A stretch of DNA of 64,000 nucleotides from Streptomyces niphimycinicus (GCF_018883605.1 NZ_JAHLEM010000015.1:1-64000), one strand, 5' to 3'; shown: positions 28,445 through 39,200, counted from the stretch's first letter. A program made the numbers and translations. The notes: a model not told the origin generated them from the sequence alone.

Positions 28445-31400
28445 CTAGCCATCCCCCGGCAAGCCCGCACGCGCCGCCGACGCCTCGGCCCGGTGGGCGT
28501 TGGCCACCCACGACTCAGGCAACTCGATCCATTCTCCCAGCCCCGACTGGTACGGCACAGCAACCGCGCCCAGTCTCGGAGGTCGCGCCGGGTCGCCCTG
28601 CGGGCACAGCAGCCACAGCCCGCGCCCGCCGTCCCGCGCCGCGTCGGCGAGCCGTTCGAGCACCGCCATCGCGTCGTACCGCGCGAACGCACCCGCGTCC
28701 GTCAGCAACAGAGGAGACCCCGAGCCCGACCCCCGCGCCCCCGACACGAGCTCCCGCAGCCGTGGCTCCACCGCGCCCCAACTCGTCCGCGCGTACTCAC
28801 CGAACCGCATCGCCGCCTTCGAACCCGGCTCCGCCGCGTCCGCGCGCAGGATCGTCTCCCACGTCGGCTTCGGCCGCGGGTCCACCTGCTCGTGCAGGGC
28901 CCGCAAGAACAGATCGGTCACCGACACCGCCTCCGCGCCGAAGCGGTCCGTCGTCAGCTCGTCCACCGCGCGGCTCGCCAGCCCCGTCCGTACCGTCAGC
29001 ACCCGGAAGCCGTCCCGGCGGGCCGAGGTGAGCAGCCGCTCCTCGGCCACCGCCGCGCCCGCGAGCTGCGGGTCGTCGGAGTAGCGGTGAGCGGTGAGGA
29101 CGCCGGTGGCCTGGCGGGCGGCGTCCGACGACAGGTACGTGGACTGGCCGTCGCGCTGGCGCGGGATGTAGCGCAGCGTCCCGTGGCCCTCGCGGGTCTT
29201 CAGCTCCAGGTCGAACCCGGCCTCCCGCAGCGCCCGTGCCAGCGGCCCGTCCGTCGGCAGCGCGTGACCACGCCGCTCGTTCAACAGCTCGGGGAAGCGC
29301 GCCCGGACCCGCTCGTGGATGTCCTTGGGTGTCAGCCCCGGCTGCCGCTCGTCCGGCATGCCGGGGATGCGCGGCACCAGGCCGGCCTGGGTGAGGCGCA
29401 GCGCCCGTACGAGCGGCAGGTCGCGGGGGTAGATCTCGAGGCGGGGCGTCGCGGCGGCCCGGCGCGAGGCGGCGGCGGCGATCTCGACGATGCGTCGCTC
29501 GTCCCACTCCACCGCCGGGCTCGGCGGCGCGATGGCGCCCAGCTCGGCCAGCACCGTGGCCGCCGTCGGCAGGGTGTCCAGCTTCGCCAGCCGGTCGGCG
29601 ACCTTGCCCAGCTTCTGCGCGTAGTGGAGCAGACCGGGCCCGGAGGGGGTCTCGGGTGCGTCGTCGGGGCCGACCTCCAGGGCCAGCAGCCCCGCCCCCA
29701 TGCCCTCGTCGGCCGCGTCACGGTTCGGCGCGTGCTGGAACTCGGCCTCGTCCGGTACGAGTTGCTCGACCTCGACCACCGCGCGTACGGCGGCCAGCGC
29801 CAGCGCCCGGCGCTGCTCGCGCTCCGGGAGCTGGGTGCCGCGACGCACCGCCAGGGCGTCGGCGATCTCCGCCGCGGAGGCGACCCGGCCCAGGTCCCGC
29901 AGCAGGCCGAGGATCTCGGCGCGCAGCACCCGCACCGCCGGGTTCTTCTTCCACCGGGTGCGCTGGTTCTTCAGCATCTGCGGGATGCGGCCCGCCGACA
30001 GCCCCAGCGCGCTCGCCACGTCCTTCTGCTTGGGCCAGACGCCGATGTCGGGCAGGGTGCCCCGCTCGTCGGGGAGCCGGAGGAGCAGCCGCACCATCTC
30101 GCACTCGTTGCGGTTCGACTCGTCCTTCTTCAACTCCGGTACGAAGATGGTCGCGAGCGTGTCCAGGGTGACCCTGCGTAGGGCGAGTTCGGGCAGGCCC
30201 TCCGCGTCGCCGTTCTCCGCGATCGCGGTGGCGAGCGCGGCCTCCGCGACCGACAGCTCCTCCTTCGCGTCCTTGCGTCCCTCGGGGGTGAGCGGGGCGG
30301 CGGGCTGTTCGGCGAGCCGCTGCCGCCACTCCTTGATGCGGCGGAGGACTTCCTTACGGGTCTTGGCGCCCAGGCCCGGCGCGTTGACGAGCTGGTGGCG
30401 GCTGTAGTCGAGCAGACCGCCGACGTCGTTGACGTCCAGCCCGTGGACGAAGGACTGGGCGGCCGGGCTGAGGCCGGAGGCCGAGATGGGGGTCCCGCGG
30501 TCGGCCTCGGCCGCCAGCCGGTCGCGCTGCTGCTCGGCGCTCTCCTCCTCGGCGGCCGGGATCGGGGCCTCCCGGGCCTCCGCGGGCGTCTCCCCGGTGA
30601 CGCCCGTACCGCCCGCGGTACCGCCCGTACCGATCCCGCCGCCCGGGGCGGGGGTGGGCTGACGGGAGCGGCGCGACGACGGCTTCGCCTCGTCCATGGC
30701 CAGGAAGATCTTCTTCCAGGCGTCCCGCATCGGCTTCAGATCGGGATAGCGCTGGGCCGCGTCCCGGTGCAGGGCCTTGCGGAAGAACGCGACGAGGCCG
30801 TCGCGCACCGCCGGGTCGAAGGCATCGGCCGCGATCTTCGGGTACGGCTCCTTCTCGGCTTTGGTCTGGCGCGGCGAGACCCTGCCGTCGCCCCAGACCG
30901 GAAGCTCCCGCGAGGCCATCTCGTGCAGGGTGACGGCCAGGGCGTACCGCTCGGCGTGCCCGTCGTACACCGAGCGCTCGGTGAGCGTGCCGATGAACGG
31001 GTCCAGATAGCCGTCCGTCCCGGCCCCGGTCTCCTGCACCGGGTAGGCGGCCAGCGAGAAGTCGATGAGCACCAGCTCACGGGTGCGGTTCGGGCGGATG
31101 CGGATGGCGATGTTGTCCGGCTTGATGTCGCGGTGCCACACGCCCTCGCCCTCGAGGAAGTCCACCGCGCCGAACAGGTAGTCGCCGTACGCCTCGAGCT
31201 GGTCCACGGACAGGCGGCCGAACTCCCGGAGCTGGCGGGCGACGGTCTCCTCGCGCCGCCTGCTCCTGCGCTCTCCGGGTGTGGCCGGTTCGCCGTCGGC
31301 CTCGCGTTCGTTCCCGACGTACTCCATGACGAGGACGGTGCGGCCGCCGATGCGCTGCGGTTCCGGTTCGACGAGGCGGATGATCCGCGAGTCGGGGCGC

Positions 31401-33148
31401 AGCCGTCCCATGATCTCGGCCTCGCGGGCGAGCATCTCGCCCTTGCTGTCCGAGTTGGCGACCTTCAGTACCGCGAGGGTCTTCGAGAAGCGCACCTCCG
31501 GGCCCGCCGTCAGGTCCCGTACGAGGAACGCGCGGCTGGTCGACCCCGTACCGAGGCGGCGCCTGACCTCCCAGCGGCCCGCCAGCACATCGCCCGCGAC
31601 CGCTTCCAGCGGGTCCTTCTCGGGCTGGGCCGGCCGTGCGGGCTCCGCGGGGGCGGGCTCGGTCAGGTCCGACTCGACGACCTCCAGCATCTCCAGGAAG
31701 TCATCCACCGAGTCCAGGCGGTTGTCGACGTGGTAGGCGGTGGCCGCCTGCACCAGCTCGTCGATGTACTCCGACAGGCCGTCGACCACGGCGCTCGGCC
31801 GCAGTCCCTCGCCCGCCTCGTAGCGGGCCAGCAGCTCGGCCTGGCTGGCGGCCGGGGCCTTGCCGGTGGCCAGCAGGTAGGTGAGGACGCCGAGGCCGTA
31901 GATGTCCAGCGCCACGGGGTCGGCCTTCAGCGCGGTCAGCTCGGGGGCGAGATACGGATCCGCGCCCTCCGCGAGATGGGCGCCCGCGCGGGAGAGCGTG
32001 GTTGGCGCGAACCGCTCACCGCTGCTCGGCGTGCCGGAGCCCGGACCGCGCTGGACGGCGACCTGCCAGTCCGAGATCTGCAGATACGGGGTGAGCCAGG
32101 CCGCATCCTCACCGTCCGCCTTCGCGGCGCGGCCCCGGGCGCGGGGCAGCACATGGATCGCGCGAGCGGCCAGGGTGCGGTGGTAGATGCGGCGGCTGTG
32201 GGCCGAGCGCACGGTCTCGGCGAGCTGCCGGACCAGCGCCATCCGGCTGAGGATGTCCAGCTTCTCGCCGTACTGCGCCAGATACTCGTCGAGGCGCAGC
32301 GTATGAGGGTCGAAGTCGAAGATCAGCGCGGGCCCGGCCGAGTGACCGGACGGGTCGTACTGCTTCAGTTGGACGACACCGGGGTGCTTGAAGCGCCGCA
32401 GCACAGCGGCCTCGCGCCGCGCGGCGCGCTCTACGGAGGCCCGCAGCTCGGCGTCCGAGCCGCGCTCCCGCAGGTAGACACGGATCCGGGCGGCCTCCGG
32501 CAGTTCGCTGTGCCGGGCCAGGTAGTCCGCCCAGGTCGGGCCGGAGTCGAAGGACTTCCGGTGCAACAGGTAGGGGCCGACCTTGTACTCGGCGTCGCTC
32601 CGGCCGATGCCCACCCGATCCAGGGTCGACTTGATCCGGCGCGACCGGGTCCGGTCGATGCGGCGGCGCTCGTCGTGAGGGGGCGCGGCCAGCATCTGGG
32701 CGAGCTGGTGGATGGTATGGAGGCCGTGCTGGTCGTGGGCGGGCAGCCGGTTCTTCAGCGAGGAGTCGGTGAAGCAGACGGCTTCCGAGACCCACACCCG
32801 CTCGCCCTCCTGAGCCAGAAGCTGCGCCAGCTCCTTGGCCTTCTTGTTCGCCAGGTGGAGCGGGTTGCCGTGGGTGATCTGCCGTCCGCTGGGCTGGGTC
32901 TGCAGCCAGGTGCCGTTACGAGACTCGACCGAGCCGTGCCAGTCCTTCAGCTCGACCAGATACACCCCGCCGGGGGCGACCACGAGCAGGTCCACTTCCC
33001 TGACGTGGCCGCTGTGCGCGGTGAAGGTGAAGTTGGACCAGGCCCGCCACGGGTCGTTGTCGGGGAGCTTCTCGCGGATGGCTTCCAGCCCCCGGCGCTC
33101 GTGCTGGAACTCGGATTCGGTGACCGTGACCCACCGGCCGTCCCGCAT
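28445..33148 (-). CDS. pglW: BREX-2 Ser/Thr kinase PglW with NERD domain
   Basis: 1567 residues from ATG 33148, followed by RDGRWVTVTESEF; an earlier in-frame ATG gives a poor leader. The N-terminus is a NERD (nuclease-related) domain: REVDLLVVAPGGVYLVELK. Then comes a kinase-like region in which the catalytic loop reads IYHRTLAARAIHV, lacking the HRD Asp and therefore a likely pseudokinase, and a second, complete kinase: GTGSTSRAFLVRDLT (G-loop region), LAVLKVAN (Lys), VWHRDIKPDNIA (active site) and LVLIDFSLA (DFG-like). A C-terminal 700 residues contain helical and winged-helix-like blocks (KQKDVASALGLSAGRIPQML). It is the first gene of the minus-strand Pgl unit. PglW autophosphorylates in S. 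coelicolor and presumably signals phage entry to the other Pgl proteins. Confidence 0.92.
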   Translation of the reverse strand: MRDGRWVTVTESEFQHERRGLEAIREKLPDNDPWRAWSNFTFTAHSGHVREVDLLVVAPGGVYLVELKDWHGSVESRNGTWLQTQPSGRQITHGNPLHLANKKAKELAQLLAQEGERVWVSEAVCFTDSSLKNRLPAHDQHGLHTIHQLAQMLAAPPHDERRRIDRTRSRRIKSTLDRVGIGRSDAEYKVGPYLLHRKSFDSGPTWADYLARHSELPEAARIRVYLRERGSDAELRASVERAARREAAVLRRFKHPGVVQLKQYDPSGHSAGPALIFDFDPHTLRLDEYLAQYGEKLDILSRMALVRQLAETVRSAHSRRIYHRTLAARAIHVLPRARGRAAKADGEDAAWLTPYLQISDWQVAVQRGPGSGTPSSGERFAPTTLSRAGAHLAEGADPYLAPELTALKADPVALDIYGLGVLTYLLATGKAPAASQAELLARYEAGEGLRPSAVVDGLSEYIDELVQAATAYHVDNRLDSVDDFLEMLEVVESDLTEPAPAEPARPAQPEKDPLEAVAGDVLAGRWEVRRRLGTGSTSRAFLVRDLTAGPEVRFSKTLAVLKVANSDSKGEMLAREAEIMGRLRPDSRIIRLVEPEPQRIGGRTVLVMEYVGNEREADGEPATPGERRSRRREETVARQLREFGRLSVDQLEAYGDYLFGAVDFLEGEGVWHRDIKPDNIAIRIRPNRTRELVLIDFSLAAYPVQETGAGTDGYLDPFIGTLTERSVYDGHAERYALAVTLHEMASRELPVWGDGRVSPRQTKAEKEPYPKIAADAFDPAVRDGLVAFFRKALHRDAAQRYPDLKPMRDAWKKIFLAMDEAKPSSRRSRQPTPAPGGGIGTGGTAGGTGVTGETPAEAREAPIPAAEEESAEQQRDRLAAEADRGTPISASGLSPAAQSFVHGLDVNDVGGLLDYSRHQLVNAPGLGAKTRKEVLRRIKEWRQRLAEQPAAPLTPEGRKDAKEELSVAEAALATAIAENGDAEGLPELALRRVTLDTLATIFVPELKKDESNRNECEMVRLLLRLPDERGTLPDIGVWPKQKDVASALGLSAGRIPQMLKNQRTRWKKNPAVRVLRAEILGLLRDLGRVASAAEIADALAVRRGTQLPEREQRRALALAAVRAVVEVEQLVPDEAEFQHAPNRDAADEGMGAGLLALEVGPDDAPETPSGPGLLHYAQKLGKVADRLAKLDTLPTAATVLAELGAIAPPSPAVEWDERRIVEIAAAASRRAAATPRLEIYPRDLPLVRALRLTQAGLVPRIPGMPDERQPGLTPKDIHERVRARFPELLNERRGHALPTDGPLARALREAGFDLELKTREGHGTLRYIPRQRDGQSTYLSSDAARQATGVLTAHRYSDDPQLAGAAVAEERLLTSARRDGFRVLTVRTGLASRAVDELTTDRFGAEAVSVTDLFLRALHEQVDPRPKPTWETILRADAAEPGSKAAMRFGEYARTSWGAVEPRLRELVSGARGSGSGSPLLLTDAGAFARYDAMAVLERLADAARDGGRGLWLLCPQGDPARPPRLGAVAVPYQSGLGEWIELPESWVANAHRAEASAARAGLPGDG

Positions 33149-33454
33149 GCGCCATCCCCGCTTCGTGTCTGTCGTCGATCTGTACCGATTGCGGCTGCTC
33201 GGCAGCAATATCCCCGGCCCAGATCGTATCGGTTACGAGGTGGGAGTCGGCAGCGCTGCGACCTGCTGCCCGCAGGGGCCTGGGATCGCCGTGGCGGGAG
33301 GGGCTGAGTGGGCCGTGCTGGTCCTGCTTTGTGCGATTGGTTCCATTTTGCCCTGACTGAGGGGGCTTCTGCTCTGGGCTGACGACGCCTCAGCTATTGA
33401 TATTATTATCTGTTCAAGGCGACGCGGGGCTGCGTCGACCAGTGCGTCAGTGAT
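33149..33454. promoter_or_regulatory. Divergent intergenic region pglW / DUF2075
   Basis: 306 bases between divergent starts. The part at 33390-33415 is unusually A/T-rich for this genome (cagctattgatattattatc), a likely promoter or transfer boundary. The pglW side contains a weak GGGGATGG before ATG 33148. I found no repeat or operator that I can support. Confidence 0.45.
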
Positions 33455-35383
33455 GTGCATGTGACCCCTCAGCCGTATGGAGACCGCTCCGTGCCCCTCC
33501 TCCGCCTGTCCGGACTTTCCCTGCTGGACCGCATCAACGCCGGAGTACTCGTCGAGGACCTCACGGAGCGGTACCGATCCGCACTCTTCAAGCGCCCTTC
33601 CTCCAGGGAGCGGCGGTCCTGGGGGAAGAGTCTCACCGCGCTGGGGGAGGTTCTCCGTGACGCCGGGCTCGGCCAGGTGGAAGTGCTGATCGAGCAGCAG
33701 TTGCCCTTGTCCAGTCTGCGTGCGGACGCTGTCCTCGCCGGCGTGCACCCGGAAACAGGCAAGCCGTCCTACGTGGTCGTGGAGCTGAAGCAGTGGAGCG
33801 CGGCAAGGCTTGTGCCGTCCACGGACGACCTGTGCCTCGTGGACAAGCTCGATGAGCAGGCCCTACTGCACCCCGTTGCCCAGGTGCGCCGATATTGTGA
33901 CTGCCTGCAGAATTTCACCAGCGTGCTGGAGTCCGGGAAATATGATGTTTCCGGGATCGCTTACCTGCACAATGCCGATGACCAGGACGTTGCGGAGCTG
34001 TTCAGGCTGCCCGATGCTCGCGCACAGCTCTTCACGAAGACGACGCGCGGTGCGTTGATGGAGCATCTGCGGCGCTGCCTCGCTCCAGCGCCAGGAGCCC
34101 CGGCTGCGGACTTTCTGCTGGACAGTCCCCGTGAGCCGAGTCGCCCCCTGATGGATGCGGCCGCAGACGAAATAATAGACGGCGGCGAATTCACGCTCCT
34201 GGATGGGCAGCAGGTCGCGTTCTCTCTGGTCAAACGCGCGGTGGAGCTGTCGAGTCAGTCCGATACGAAAGAAGTCATTGTCGTTTCGGGGGGCCCCGGT
34301 TCCGGGAAAAGTGTCATCGCCGCGCAGGTCATGGGGCACTTGGGTCGGAATCGTCGAAGCGTTGTGCATGCCACCGGTTCCAGATCCTTCACCACGACGC
34401 TGCGGACGGTGGTCGGCAAGAGGAATGGGAGCATTGCGGAACTGTTCAATTACTTCAACAGCTTCTCGGCGGCCGACCGTAACAGGCTCGACGTCTTGAT
34501 CTGTGACGAGGCGCATCGAATCCGGGAAATCTCCCATACCGGAAAAGGTCGACAAATAGATGAACTCCTTGACGCGGCCAGGGTTCCGGTCTTCCTGCTC
34601 GATGACTACCAGGGCGTGCGTCCTCTCGAAATGGGCAGCGTCAAGAAGATCAGTGATGCCGCCGTCGCGCGTGGACACATTGTCCGACGCGTCGACTTGA
34701 ATGAGCAATTCCGCTGCGGCGGCAGTCGCGCATACGAGTACTGGATTCTTCGTCTTCTGGGACTTGAGCCCGGCGGGCCCCTGCCGTGGACCAATGAGGA
34801 AAATTTTCAGGTATATGTCGCCGACTCCCCAAAGGAGATGGAGGATTTTCTCCGAGTGCGGCAGGAGGCCGGACTCACCGCCCGCATGACGGCAGGCTTC
34901 TGCTGGGGCTGGAGTAAACCGAAAGCCGATGGAACCCTGGTCAGCGACGTGGCCATCGGTGAGTGGCGCAGGCCCTGGAACGTCGATAGTCAGCGATCAG
35001 TGAATGGAGCGCCCGCTTCGCCGCTGTGGGCCACCGATCCGGCGGGCTTCGGCCAGATCGGTTGCATCTACACGGCTCAGGGATTCGAGTACGCCTGGAA
35101 CGGGGTCATCTTCGGTAAGGATCTGGTGTGGGACGGCAACAAGTGGCGCGGGAACCAGGCGGAGAACAAGGACACGTCCGTCGCCGCCCGAACGAAGCCG
35201 GATGAATTCGAGAGACTCATCCGCCATACCTACAAGGTTCTTCTCACCCGTGGCCTGGCGGGGACGGTTCTGTACTCCGATGATCCGGACACGCAGGCCA
35301 TGCTGCGTGAGCTGGTCAACACGGACATCCGTGCTCCGTGGCCATCGGGAGACGCGGAAGCTACTCCGGGCATGGAGCGCTGA
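33455..35383 (+). CDS. DUF2075 ATPase with N-terminal PD-(D/E)XK-like domain
   Basis: 642 residues from GTG 33455 (GTG 33461 or 33491 are alternatives). The first 200 residues hold a nuclease-like core: SLRADAVLAGVH followed by SYVVVELKQW (D...ExK). The DUF2075 helicase-like ATPase follows: Walker A GGPGSGKS at 279-286, motif II DEAH at 351-354 (LDVLICDEAHRIRE), VPVFLLDDYQ, LNEQFRCGGS, GCIYTAQGFEYAW and RHTYKVLLTRGL. Parts of the gene (33900-34850) are less GC-rich than the neighbouring pgl genes, suggesting separate ancestry. The stop overlaps the next ATG by one base (TGATG), so the EVE-HNH gene is translationally coupled. A 5'-truncated paralog lies at 5579-6496. Likely a DNA-processing defence ATPase; substrate unknown. 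Confidence 0.82.
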   Translation: MHVTPQPYGDRSVPLLRLSGLSLLDRINAGVLVEDLTERYRSALFKRPSSRERRSWGKSLTALGEVLRDAGLGQVEVLIEQQLPLSSLRADAVLAGVHPETGKPSYVVVELKQWSAARLVPSTDDLCLVDKLDEQALLHPVAQVRRYCDCLQNFTSVLESGKYDVSGIAYLHNADDQDVAELFRLPDARAQLFTKTTRGALMEHLRRCLAPAPGAPAADFLLDSPREPSRPLMDAAADEIIDGGEFTLLDGQQVAFSLVKRAVELSSQSDTKEVIVVSGGPGSGKSVIAAQVMGHLGRNRRSVVHATGSRSFTTTLRTVVGKRNGSIAELFNYFNSFSAADRNRLDVLICDEAHRIREISHTGKGRQIDELLDAARVPVFLLDDYQGVRPLEMGSVKKISDAAVARGHIVRRVDLNEQFRCGGSRAYEYWILRLLGLEPGGPLPWTNEENFQVYVADSPKEMEDFLRVRQEAGLTARMTAGFCWGWSKPKADGTLVSDVAIGEWRRPWNVDSQRSVNGAPASPLWATDPAGFGQIGCIYTAQGFEYAWNGVIFGKDLVWDGNKWRGNQAENKDTSVAARTKPDEFERLIRHTYKVLLTRGLAGTVLYSDDPDTQAMLRELVNTDIRAPWPSGDAEATPGMER

Positions 35384-36285
35384 TGTCCACGACCGCGTAC
35401 ATCTACGTCTCCAAGAAGTCGAGCGGCAACCTGGAAATCGGACTCAGCCGTGGAGTTTGGGGCTGGCACACCAGCGGCCTGGACCGTGCCAACGCGCGCG
35501 CCGCTGTCCAGTCCCTGAAGGAGGGCGACCTCATCGTCTTCGGGTACGGGGGACCCGCGAATCGTGTGCCGCCCGGAGAGTGGGCCGATGTCAGCCTCCG
35601 GCGCGTCGTCGTCACCCAAGTCACCAACCCCTACTTCGTCGAGCACGCGCCGGTATGGTCGGACGCTGAGTACCCGGAGCGCATCGGCATCGATGTCCTC
35701 GACGAAGAGGAGGACGTCCACGGCAGCGCTCTGGGCGCCGCCGGCATGGAAGCCCTCCGGCTGTCCTCGAACAAGCAAGGCGTTGCGATCCTGCAGGCCG
35801 GTACCTCGGTCGTCACGAATCTGGCCGATGCCCTTCCCCCAGTGGAACCCGGTTCCGGGGACGGCAGCATCGATCACGACGGGGAAGAAAACGCGGTCGC
35901 GCGGGTGCTCGTCCGGCGCGAGCAGGCCAAGCTCCGCAGGCGCCTCCTCAAGGGCGCCAACCAGGCCACGTGCGCCCTGTGCGGACGCACCCTCCCTGTC
36001 CGCTTCATCCGCGCCGCCCACATCAAGCGTCGCAGTGCCGCCAGCCGCGAAGAGCGCCTCCAACTCGCCAATGTCATGCCGGCTTGCCTCCTCGGCTGTG
36101 ACGAGCTCTTCGAACACGGCTACGTGCACGTCACGAGCGACGGCAGTATCGCCGTGAGCGACAAGGCCAACACCACCCCGGACCTCGCGGCGGCGGCCAA
36201 GGCCCTCGAAGGACGGACAGTCGCCGAATACGGCCCCAGCCGGGAGCCCTTCTTCACCTGGCACTGCGACAACGTCGTCGGCTGA
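35383..36285 (+). CDS. EVE-like domain fused to HNH endonuclease (probable type IV restriction)
   Basis: 300 residues. The N-terminal 130 residues read like an EVE/PUA-like base-reading domain: AYIYVSKKSSGNLEIGLS, RGVWGWHTSG, GDLIVFGYGG and RRVVVTQVTNPYFVE. The C-terminal part is an HNH nuclease with a zinc knuckle: ATCALCGRTLP, then IRAAHIKRRSAAS and NVMPACLLGCDELFEHGYV. HNH coupled to a modified-base reader is the architecture of type IV McrA-like enzymes. The start ATG at 35383 is set by overlap with the upstream DUF2075 stop, so the two proteins are probably made together. The gene converges on the second pglX, with 8 bases between stops. Confidence 0.78.
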   Translation: MSTTAYIYVSKKSSGNLEIGLSRGVWGWHTSGLDRANARAAVQSLKEGDLIVFGYGGPANRVPPGEWADVSLRRVVVTQVTNPYFVEHAPVWSDAEYPERIGIDVLDEEEDVHGSALGAAGMEALRLSSNKQGVAILQAGTSVVTNLADALPPVEPGSGDGSIDHDGEENAVARVLVRREQAKLRRRLLKGANQATCALCGRTLPVRFIRAAHIKRRSAASREERLQLANVMPACLLGCDELFEHGYVHVTSDGSIAVSDKANTTPDLAAAAKALEGRTVAEYGPSREPFFTWHCDNVVG

Positions 36286-36293
36286 ACTCGGTG

Positions 36294-39200
36294 TCAACCC
36301 CTGATGTGACTCTGCACCGTTCTCCGTGGCCGCCAGGCGGCAACGTCGTGCCTGCTGAGTCCATGAGAGGTTCGCAGCTCGTCCAGGTGATGCTCGAATT
36401 CCTCGGCCTCTTGAGCCTCCCACTGGCGGACCCAGGGGAGCAGCTCCTGGATACCCGCGAGGAGGGGAGTCAGCTGATACACGGTCCAGTCGGGCCGCCG
36501 GATGAGTTCACTCACCAGATCCAGCAGGACGTGAACGCGGTCCGTCTCATTCCAGCCGGACCAGCCAAGGAGTGGACCGCCCTCCTCGGTGGCGCCTTCG
36601 GGATAGGAGACGAAGCGTTCCCGGGGGATGTCCAGGCTGCCTCGGTGCGACCAGTAGGCAGCCCGCCGGAAGTCGATCGCGCTGAACTTGGGCGGGACAG
36701 GGATCCCGAGGGCCTCACCCGTCCTGTCCTCGCTGCGCTGGAGTTCCCAGACCTGTTCCCACTCGGCGCGCTTGCGCAGCCCCGATTCCTTGTAGCGCAG
36801 CGCGGACACGCATGGCACATGCTCGGTGGCCAGGACTGCCCCCAGTACGTCACCGAGGGCCGCGTCCCGCATGTCCAGATGATCTGTGGCATAGAGCGCG
36901 GCGACGGAACGCAGGTCGGCATCGTCAGCGAGTTGTCGAGCCAGTTGGCCGGGCGTCCGGGGGCGCGGGCGGACAGCAGCGCCGTTTCGACGCTCGAACC
37001 ACAGTCGTTCGTCCTCACAGCGATCGAGCAGCCAAGAGCGCAACGCTCGTTCCTCGCGCCTTTCCCATGGCTCCGATGACCACCGACGCTTGTACTCCGG
37101 GCGCTCGACGAGGGCGATGGCCCGGCGCGATTCGATGGCGTCGATCCTGGCCCGCACGATTTTCCGATAGGCGGACGGCCAGTGTGACGGGGGCTCGGTG
37201 ATGGGTGTGGCACCGTTTCTCGTGAACCAAGAGTCCGTTGCTTCTTTGGCGACCATCTTCCGGGCCAGCACGATTTCGAAGGCGCGCTCCCCGGGCCGCA
37301 GCGGAGGCAGCGCGGAACCAGGAGGCATGGTCAGGCGAGTTTGGTCGTCAGCGGGTAGCAGTCCGTAGGAGCCGTATACCTCCCAGTCCAGTTCCTCCTG
37401 ATGAGCGATCATTTGGTGACGCAGTTCTTCGTGCGAACTTCGGGCCGCATCCAAGGCGTCCCGGTCGAGCGGGCGTTGCTGCGCACACACGGTGCTTGGT
37501 TCACGGGCAGCGAGGCTCCGTCCGAGGGCGTGCAACGCCCTCGCATGGTCGAGCGGAGGGTCGGCAGGCAGCGGAAACCGCGAGAAGGACGCCGTTGCGA
37601 ACGTGCGGGACCACGCCCATTCCTCGCCCGGCAGCGGAATGCCCAGCCCATCGGATCCGGCGCTGGAGTTGACCTGCTTGAGCCAGAAGCAGGCCGTTGA
37701 TGAATTGAGGATTCCCAGAAGGGCGACGTATTCCTCCTCGTCCGCGGTTGAGGGCAGCTGCAGGACCGGAGCGGTTCGGCTGAATGCCATTCCGTCCTCC
37801 TCCAGCGCGAAGTGGTTGTGTGAGGCCACATACGCGAACGTGATGGCCGGCCCCTGGGCCCCGCCGTAGGGCCAGCGCCTCCAGGCCCACCAGGGCCTGG
37901 CCCGCGATGGCTGCTGGGACCCGGGGGCCGCACGCAGAACCTGTCGCATCGTCCAGAGATGCCTCCCCCACGAGGTGGTGAGGTCAGGGGGGAGGGGCCC
38001 GCCGTTTGCGTCATAGGGAGCCAAGACGTCCGCCGCCACACCCGCACGCCAGTCCCGTACGGTGTCGCCCGTGACCATGCCGCGACCCAGCGCGGCCGAG
38101 TCGGAATGCCTGGTGAACCAGGGTCGGTCGAGAGTGAAGACATCGTGCCGCCCTGGGTCGGTGAGGACGCCGACCGGAGCGGCGAGAACGTCGGCCAACT
38201 GGCGTGGAGCGCGGGAGAGCACGTCCATGAGGTCCGCTCCTCCACCACCCGTGAGAGTCCAGGGGAAGCGGTGGAAGCGCTGACGGGGTTCGTCCTGGAC
38301 ACTCACCCATTCAGAGGTGGTGCCGGGCTGGTCCACCTGGTCGAGGATCGCCTTCCATACGATCCCCTGGGCCGGATCCACCGGCTGCCTCGGTTCTCCG
38401 CGCACGCCGAGGACCGATCGCACCGGTACGTCACGCATGCCTGGGTCATCATTGCGCCCCACCAAGACCAGAGTGGGGGTCCGATGGCCTGGTACGAAAA
38501 CTCCTGAGGTGTCGACGACATGTGTGAGTCGGACGCGTGGAAAGAATTCCTCGATCAGCTTTTTTCCGAAATTACGCTTCGTGAACGAGCTCGATGTGTA
38601 CATTCCGACGTACCCAGGCCGTGTGGTGACATTTCGCGCCGCGAGCTGGAACATGTGCTCGGTGAAGAAGCCGGAAAGAGGGAAGGGTCCTGTGGCGGAG
38701 GTGTAATGCATGCGGTATGCCGTGTTCATCGCCTTGTCGCGCACGGTGATATAGGGTGGCTCTCCCAGTACCGAATGGTATGACCCCTGGCGCAAAAGGC
38801 GGCAGTGCTCGGAAAACTCTTGCACGTCCCCACGTGTTTCGCCGCCCTCGTGTTCTATATCGCCGAAAACAGAAAGGGACAGTTCCTTGGGCATGCCGGA
38901 CCCCTCCAGCAAGGAGTCGCCCACCGCCACATTGATGACGTGGTCGGGAAACTGATCCAGGGTCCGCTCGCCACTCTCCCGGGCGGCAGCGATCAACAGT
39001 CTGAAGCGCGTAATGCTGACGGCGAACGGATTGAGGTCGCAGCCATGGACGGAATCCAGCGATCGCAAGATCAGCTCGCGGTCCGGGGCCTCAGGTTCCG
39101 CCAGTCGCCATGCGGCCAGCAGCCGTTGGAAGACTCCGATCGGGAACGTCCCCGATCCGCATGCCGGATCGATGCTGCGAAAACCATGAAGGCCGAACTC

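Noticed and set aside
27128-30181. 1017-codon open frame on the plus strand
   Set aside because: Exactly antisense to pglX/pglW; its Arg/Pro/Gln-rich composition is what antisense reading of GC-rich codons gives. No motif or start signal.
30395-33307. 970-codon plus-strand frame
   Set aside because: Antisense shadow of pglW; low-complexity Val/Gly/Arg sequence without domains.
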